Shown piece after piece: positions 5,886-9,481 of a DNA stretch of 9,481 nt. Source of the stretch: Fibrobacteria bacterium GUT77 (GTDB lineage Bacteria > Fibrobacterota > Chitinivibrionia > Chitinivibrionales > Chitinispirillaceae); assembly GCA_001462255.1 (NCBI GenBank), contig LIUJ01000205.1, forward strand, positions 371 through 9,851, in the 5' to 3' direction. Position numbers and translations under genes: made by a program. Position 1 is the stretch's first letter; each line of letters opens with the position of its first letter. A model generated the notes under the pieces. It did not search any database, was not told the DNA's origin, and was given only the letters and a program-made list of their open reading frames with translations.

Positions 5886-7544
5886 TCACAATCCGCCGTC
5901 GTCATCGTCGTCCTCCTTTTCCGCTTCCAAATCCTCCCGGATCCTCTCAAGCATCGCCTTCCTGCTGACCTCCGGGTCTACTCTCATTTGGGCGGCGTAC
6001 GACTTTCGGTACGTATCGACGTTTGCGAACCCGCAACGCGTCGCTATTTCCTCCATGGCTATTTCCGGGTCGCGCATAAGTTTTTGCGAGTATTTTACGC
6101 GTTTGTAGGCCAACTGCTGATCGAAGGTGCATCCCAAATCGTTCTTCAGCGCCGCCGCGATCTTTTCCGCCGGGGTATTTATCGCCTTTGAGACGTCGTT
6201 TATTCCGAGATTCGCGTTTGACAATTGTTTTTCAATTTGCTCTATGACCGATTCCGTGAGCGGCGAGGCGCCGGCCGTCTCCGTTTTTATCTCCTTGGCC
6301 TCTTGACGGTGTGATAAAAACAGGTAAACCACGAATCCCATAAGGGCGAAGCCGGAGATGAACAGGGCGAAGATCAGCACGTATTTGAGCGCCGGCACGG
6401 CGTCTTTTATCAGCGCCGTTCCCCAGCGGCTTGGGCTGTAACGCGTGAAGCGTTCGGCGCCGGCCCACGAATAAAAAGTCTCTTCCCGGCCGTCGGCGTC
6501 CATAACCGAAACGTCGAACCCTATCTTTGGGGGCGGAAAATCGAAGTCCGACAGGACGGTGAACGGGATTGCCGCCTCCACCACGTACCCGTCGGGATTG
6601 ACGGTCGTTTTCCATTCCGCCTCGTCCTTGAGCAGTTGCGTTATGCTGTCGGATTGGGCGTACTTGCCGTTTACGAACTCGCCGACGAAGAAGATGTTTC
6701 TGCCGCGCGGGCTGAAGCGTAGGCTACGATGATTGATGCCCGGGAAGACGGCGCGGTCGCGGTGCATGTCCAAGTGCAACTCCACGAAGTCGCCGCCGCT
6801 TACGGTGTTGTCCCGCACAAACGCGATGAAGTAGAGTTTGGTGCCCGTCCAAAGCAATTTGAAGAGCGTTTCCGTGGTGCCGCCGAGGATGCCGGCGCCG
6901 TCGACGCCGCTCCACTTCGACGTGTCGCAGTCGATCTTGAAGTCGTCGGCGGTCGTCAGCTGTTTGACGCGGTAGGAGCGCGGTTGCGCCGCCGGTTTGC
7001 CGCGCAACAGCGCCCACCTATGCGGCGTGGGCGGGGAGGATACGGTCAGCGAGTCGCCTCGGTAAAGTACGTAGCCGAACTGCAAGTGAGTTTGATCTTG
7101 ATCGGGGATGCCGGCGCAGTTCCACGTCGCCTTATACGGCGGGGAGGCGAGAACGGCGAGGGTGTCCGTTTGCCCCCGCGAGTGGCGGACGAAAAGTAGC
7201 GCGGAGTCTATGGGGATCATGGGTTCTATCTCGTAGTCGACGGGGCATTCCGTTATTACATAGCGCGGCGCCGGGGATATGATTTTGGCGCTGTCGGCTA
7301 TGACCGCCTTGAGGCGTGAGGTCGGTTCGGGCGTTCCTTGGGTTTGCGCGGGTCGCGCCGTATCGCCGGACGAAGCGGCGCCCGGTCTTAGGATGACAAG
7401 CTCGCGTTGGAGGGTAGGCGCGGGCGTTTGGGCGTTGGCGGCGCTTATGCCGCAAACGCAGACGGTACAGGCGGCGCCGATAACGCGGGGAAGTATTCCG
7501 CGGACGGCGAATAATCGGGCGAGTGAATAATTTACGTTTTGCAT
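5886..7544 (-). CDS. Transmembrane AraC-type regulator with periplasmic CBM9-like domain
   Basis: A 552-residue protein combining an exported sensor region with a cytoplasmic DNA-binding domain. Numbering from the ATG at 7544: residues 1-38 look like a signal peptide ending ANA before Q39; a low-complexity Pro/Thr stretch follows; ~205-380 resemble a CBM9-like beta-sandwich (SKWSGVDGAG, LYFIAFVRDN, DFVELHLDMHRDR, GYVVEAAIPF, SRWGTALI); 387-410 form one strong membrane helix (LIFALFISGFALMGFVVYLFL); 430-533 are an AraC-type double HTH (the second half is IAMEEIATRCGFANVDTYRKSY); and the tail is acidic with five Asp in a row. This topology puts the ligand domain outside and the HTH inside, so it could act as a one-component sensor of a sugar or glycan. 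The frame is open upstream to 7655, but those codons look unlike a signal peptide; no strong Shine-Dalgarno marks either start. It is divergent from znuA and convergent with pyrC. The ligand and target genes are unknown. Confidence 0.75.
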   Translation of the reverse strand: MQNVNYSLARLFAVRGILPRVIGAACTVCVCGISAANAQTPAPTLQRELVILRPGAASSGDTARPAQTQGTPEPTSRLKAVIADSAKIISPAPRYVITECPVDYEIEPMIPIDSALLFVRHSRGQTDTLAVLASPPYKATWNCAGIPDQDQTHLQFGYVLYRGDSLTVSSPPTPHRWALLRGKPAAQPRSYRVKQLTTADDFKIDCDTSKWSGVDGAGILGGTTETLFKLLWTGTKLYFIAFVRDNTVSGGDFVELHLDMHRDRAVFPGINHRSLRFSPRGRNIFFVGEFVNGKYAQSDSITQLLKDEAEWKTTVNPDGYVVEAAIPFTVLSDFDFPPPKIGFDVSVMDADGREETFYSWAGAERFTRYSPSRWGTALIKDAVPALKYVLIFALFISGFALMGFVVYLFLSHRQEAKEIKTETAGASPLTESVIEQIEKQLSNANLGINDVSKAINTPAEKIAAALKNDLGCTFDQQLAYKRVKYSQKLMRDPEIAMEEIATRCGFANVDTYRKSYAAQMRVDPEVSRKAMLERIREDLEAEKEDDDDDGGL

Positions 7545-7561
7545 GGTATTCGTGAATATAT

Positions 7562-7591
7562 ATAATGCCGAAGCCGATTTGTTAATATCAA
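7562..7591 (-). promoter_or_regulatory. Candidate promoter for the transmembrane AraC-type gene
   Basis: On the minus strand TTGATA (plus positions 7586-7591) and CATTAT (7562-7567) are 18 bases apart, a plausible -35/-10 pair just ahead of the ATG at 7544. The leader would be very short. The -10 matches the consensus only in part. Confidence 0.35.
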
Positions 7592-7664
7592 AATCAAAAA
7601 CATCAATTTCGTACCCGCGCCGTGTATTATATTTATCGGTTTGGAAGCGATACAATCAAGAATC

Positions 7665-7670
7665 GGAGGT
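7665..7670 (+). promoter_or_regulatory. Ribosome-binding site of znuA
   Basis: GGAGGT eight bases before the ATG at 7679 decides the start. The longer frame beginning at 7622 has no such site and would put 19 extra residues in front of a clean lipoprotein signal. Confidence 0.75.
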
Positions 7671-7678
7671 TGTCGCCT

Positions 7679-8653
7679 ATGAAAAAAAACAAATATATAC
7701 CCGTCGCCCTCACGCTATTAAGTACGTTGGCGCTGACGTCGACCGGTTGCGTCAAGTCTGACAAACCCGCCGCGGCTTCCGCCAAGATCAGCGTGGTAAC
7801 GACCAATTTCCCCCCATACGACTTCGTTCGCGCCGTAGCCGGCGATATGGCGGAGGTCACGATGTTGCTCCCGCCCGCCTCGGAATCGCACTCGTTTGAG
7901 CCGCGCCCGCAAGACATATTAAAAATTCAAAAAAGCGGCGTGTTCGTCTACACCGGAGGCGAGTCGGACGCTTGGGCGGAGAAGATAATGGGGTCTATAG
8001 ACTCACCCAAGATGAAGGTCGTAGCCATGCTCAAGTGCGTGGACGCCGTTGAGGAGGAGATCGTTGAGGGAATGGAAGAAAAAAAGGGAGCGGGAGGGGA
8101 CAAAAAGGGCGGTGGGGAAGAGTCCGAATACGACGAGCACGTTTGGACGTCGCCGCGCAACGCGAAATCAATCGTAAAAAAGATAACCGAAACGTTATGT
8201 GAAGTTGATCCCGCGAACGCCGATACTTACCGGCAAAACACGGCGGCGTATCTGTCCGAACTCGACGAGCTTGACGCGAGGTTTAAGGGTGTGGTCGACG
8301 GCGCCGCCCGCAAAGTTGTCGTGTTCGGTGACCGTTTCCCGTTCCGCTACTTTGCCGACGCCTACGGGATCAAGTATTTCGCGGCCTTTCCCGGTTGCGC
8401 GACGGAAACGGAGGCGAGCGCTAAAACCGTCGCGTTTTTGATTGAAAAGGTGAAAAAAGAGAAAATTCCCGTCGTATTTCACATTGAGCTTTCCAACGAA
8501 AAGATGGCGAACACAATAAGTGAGGCTACGGGCGCGAAAGTGCGCTTGTTGCATTCCTGCCACAATGTAACGAGAGCGGACTTTTTGGCGGGCAAAACCT
8601 ACGTTGACTTCATGTCCGCCAACGTAGACGCGTTGCGGGAGGCGTTGAAGTAA
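7679..8653 (+). CDS. znuA: Zinc/metal ABC transporter substrate-binding lipoprotein
   Basis: This 324-residue protein is the substrate-binding part of a ZnuABC-type (cluster A-I) metal importer. It starts with a lipoprotein signal: MKKNKYIP, a hydrophobic run, then a lipobox-like TSTGC with C24 as the likely lipidated cysteine. Candidate metal ligands are H71 (SESHSFEP) and H154 (YDEHVWTSP). Where classic ZnuA proteins have the third histidine, this one has FGDRFPFRYF (G217/D218), as in a branch of family members I recall from Clostridia. Other branch marks are FPGCATETEASAK and LLHSCHNV (H292, H295). The loop before H154, usually rich in His and Asp, is instead Glu/Lys/Gly rich (~126-150) and has no histidine. 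It is the first gene of a compact operon with znuC two bases downstream. Zinc is the likely cargo, but manganese cannot be excluded. No Zur site was recognised. Confidence 0.9.
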   Translation: MKKNKYIPVALTLLSTLALTSTGCVKSDKPAAASAKISVVTTNFPPYDFVRAVAGDMAEVTMLLPPASESHSFEPRPQDILKIQKSGVFVYTGGESDAWAEKIMGSIDSPKMKVVAMLKCVDAVEEEIVEGMEEKKGAGGDKKGGGEESEYDEHVWTSPRNAKSIVKKITETLCEVDPANADTYRQNTAAYLSELDELDARFKGVVDGAARKVVVFGDRFPFRYFADAYGIKYFAAFPGCATETEASAKTVAFLIEKVKKEKIPVVFHIELSNEKMANTISEATGAKVRLLHSCHNVTRADFLAGKTYVDFMSANVDALREALK

Positions 8654-8655
8654 CA

Positions 8656-9366
8656 ATGGCTCTTATCGCCTGTCAGAACGCGTCATTCGCATACGACGGC
8701 GCTCCCGCCGTCAGTGGGATCAACTTCGCCGTCGGCGTCGGTGATTATTTATGCGTCGTAGGGGAAAACGGTACCGGCAAGAGCACGCTTATCAAGGGAC
8801 TGCTTGGGCTCTTGTCCCCGTGTTGCGGTAGTGTTGTGACGGGCGACGGGCTTAAACGGAATGAAATCGGCTATCTGCCGCAACAAACGGCCGTTCAGAA
8901 GGATTTTCCCGCGGGCGTCTACGAGGTCGTGCTTTCCGGACGCCTCGCCTCACGGGGGATACTGCCGTTTTATTCTCGCGCCGACAAGGCGGCGGCGGAT
9001 GAGAATATCCGTCGTTTGAACATTGAATCGTTGCGCAATCGTTGTTACCGCGAACTGTCGGGGGGGCAACAGCAACGCGCACTTTTGGCGCGGGCCCTCT
9101 GCGCCACGAAAAAGCTGTTGTTGCTCGACGAACCGGTCGCCGGGCTCGACCCCATAGCCACGCAGGAACTTTATCGCCTCATCGAGTCAATCAACAAAGA
9201 CGGGCTAACCGTGGTTATGGTCTCCCACGACATTCGTAGCGCCGTAACGTTCGCGAGCCATATCTTGCATCTTAACAAGACGCAGGTATTTTTCGGCGCG
9301 ACGGAAGAATATTTGAACTCCGCTATCGGCAAATCTTTTATAGGAGGTAAACGCGATGGTGATTGA
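8656..9366 (+). CDS. znuC: Zinc/metal ABC transporter ATP-binding protein
   Basis: A 236-residue ATPase that powers metal import on the cytoplasmic face of the membrane. All the ABC motifs are intact: Walker A GENGTGKST (36-44), the Q-loop in YLPQQ (Q76/Q77), signature LSGGQQQR (134-141), Walker B LLLLDEP (154-160) and the H-loop histidine H191 in VMVSHD. The length is normal for ZnuC. Its ATG lies two bases after the znuA stop, so translation is probably coupled; the nearest GGAGG (8638-8642) is 13 bases away, rather far. Its last 11 bases overlap the start of the permease gene. The pairing with a ZnuA-type lipoprotein and a ZnuB-type permease supports a zinc or manganese role. Confidence 0.93.
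   Translation: MALIACQNASFAYDGAPAVSGINFAVGVGDYLCVVGENGTGKSTLIKGLLGLLSPCCGSVVTGDGLKRNEIGYLPQQTAVQKDFPAGVYEVVLSGRLASRGILPFYSRADKAAADENIRRLNIESLRNRCYRELSGGQQQRALLARALCATKKLLLLDEPVAGLDPIATQELYRLIESINKDGLTVVMVSHDIRSAVTFASHILHLNKTQVFFGATEEYLNSAIGKSFIGGKRDGD
9342..9348 (+). promoter_or_regulatory. Ribosome-binding site of znuB
   Basis: AGGAGGT, a near-perfect Shine-Dalgarno inside the end of znuC, lies seven bases before the ATG at 9356 and fixes the permease start. Confidence 0.8.
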
Positions 9367-9481
9367 TACGTTGCGAGATATGTTCTCATACGCGTTTCTT
9401 GTACGCGCCGTGGTAATCGGCTTGCTTGTCTCGCTTTGCGCCGCGTTGCTCGGCGTCAGCCTCGTGCTGAAACGCTACTCG
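9356..9481 (+). CDS. znuB: Zinc/metal ABC transporter permease, N-terminal part (cut by window end)
   Basis: The first 42 codons of a membrane permease run to the edge of the window with no stop. The translation starts MVIDTLRDMFSYAFLVRAVV and continues into a first membrane helix (VVIGLLVSLCAALLGVSLVL) and LKRYS, the usual N-terminus of ZnuB/MntB-type (ABC-3 family) permeases. It overlaps the 3' end of znuC by 11 bases in another frame and has a strong Shine-Dalgarno, as expected for a coupled operon. The remaining ~230 residues lie outside the window. Confidence 0.88.
   Translation, partial: MVIDTLRDMFSYAFLVRAVVIGLLVSLCAALLGVSLVLKRYS

Larger units (their letters stand above)
7545..7678. 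promoter_or_regulatory. Divergent intergenic control region (araC-type gene / znuA)
   Basis: This 134-base A+T-rich gap must hold the promoters of both divergent genes. It contains an inverted pair GATTT-N10-AAATC (7576-7595) and a run of repeated ATCAA units starting at 7587, 7593 and 7602. For znuA, a -10-like TATTAT occurs at 7625-7630 without a good -35; a better hexamer TACAAT (7651-7656) would leave almost no leader before the Shine-Dalgarno. No clear Zur-type palindrome was recognised. Confidence 0.4.

Noticed and set aside
6729..7199. 156-residue open frame on the plus strand
   Set aside because: It is antisense to the AraC-type gene, Arg/Val/Ala-rich as expected for a shadow of a G+C-rich gene, and has no recognisable family.
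7545..7655. Longer start for the minus-strand AraC-type gene
   Set aside because: The extra 37 residues are polar and charged and would precede the signal peptide; the ATG at 7544 gives a normal secretion signal.
7622..7678. Longer start for znuA
   Set aside because: There is no ribosome-binding site and it would bury the lipoprotein signal; GGAGGT before 7679 is decisive.
1..9481. CRISPR array, tRNA or complete IS element
   Set aside because: No regularly spaced repeats, no cloverleaf-like sequence and no transposase with terminal repeats were recognised on either strand.

Overview
The window (9,481 bases) looks like bacterial chromosome carrying a pyrimidine-synthesis locus that has been invaded by genes of the defence/mobile type, followed by a transmembrane regulator and the start of a zinc-uptake operon. 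The taxon cannot be fixed from this sequence alone. A periplasmic CBM9-like domain joined through one membrane helix to an AraC-type HTH, together with a gut-type Rpn gene, would fit a Fibrobacterota-like or other gut bacterium, but this is a weak inference.

Layout. (1) About 13-993 (+): an Rpn/YhgA-family PD-(D/E)XK nuclease ('recombination-promoting nuclease/putative transposase'), with a possible second start inside the gene for a small C-terminal protein. (2) 1034-1255 (+): only the last ~70 codons of pyrB (aspartate carbamoyltransferase); the rest of the enzyme is absent and the Rpn gene lies where it should be. (3) 1320-4433 (+): a 1,037-residue single-chain restriction-modification enzyme with an N-terminal nuclease motif, an N6-adenine methyltransferase core and a Type ISP-like C-terminal recognition region, but no helicase. 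(4) 4492-5871 (+): an apparently intact class I dihydroorotase, pyrC. pyrB and pyrC are commonly adjacent, so the simplest reading is that a pyrB-pyrC operon was split by the Rpn gene inside pyrB and by the RM gene between pyrB and pyrC. The RM gene is visibly richer in A+T than pyrC, which fits acquisition by transfer.

(5) 5886-7544 (-), convergent with pyrC: a secreted-domain/one-helix/AraC-HTH protein, probably a one-component membrane sensor that reads an extracytoplasmic sugar or glycan. (6) 7679-9481 (+), divergent from it: znuA (lipoprotein metal-binding protein), znuC (ATPase) and the first 42 codons of znuB (permease), tightly packed with good ribosome-binding sites. The ZnuA lacks the usual His-rich loop.

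The main points of interest are the broken pyrB with an Rpn gene in its place, a possible intragenic antitoxin start in the Rpn gene, co-location of Rpn with an RM enzyme inside a housekeeping operon, and the transmembrane CBM9-AraC regulator. No tRNA, rRNA, CRISPR array or complete insertion sequence was seen.
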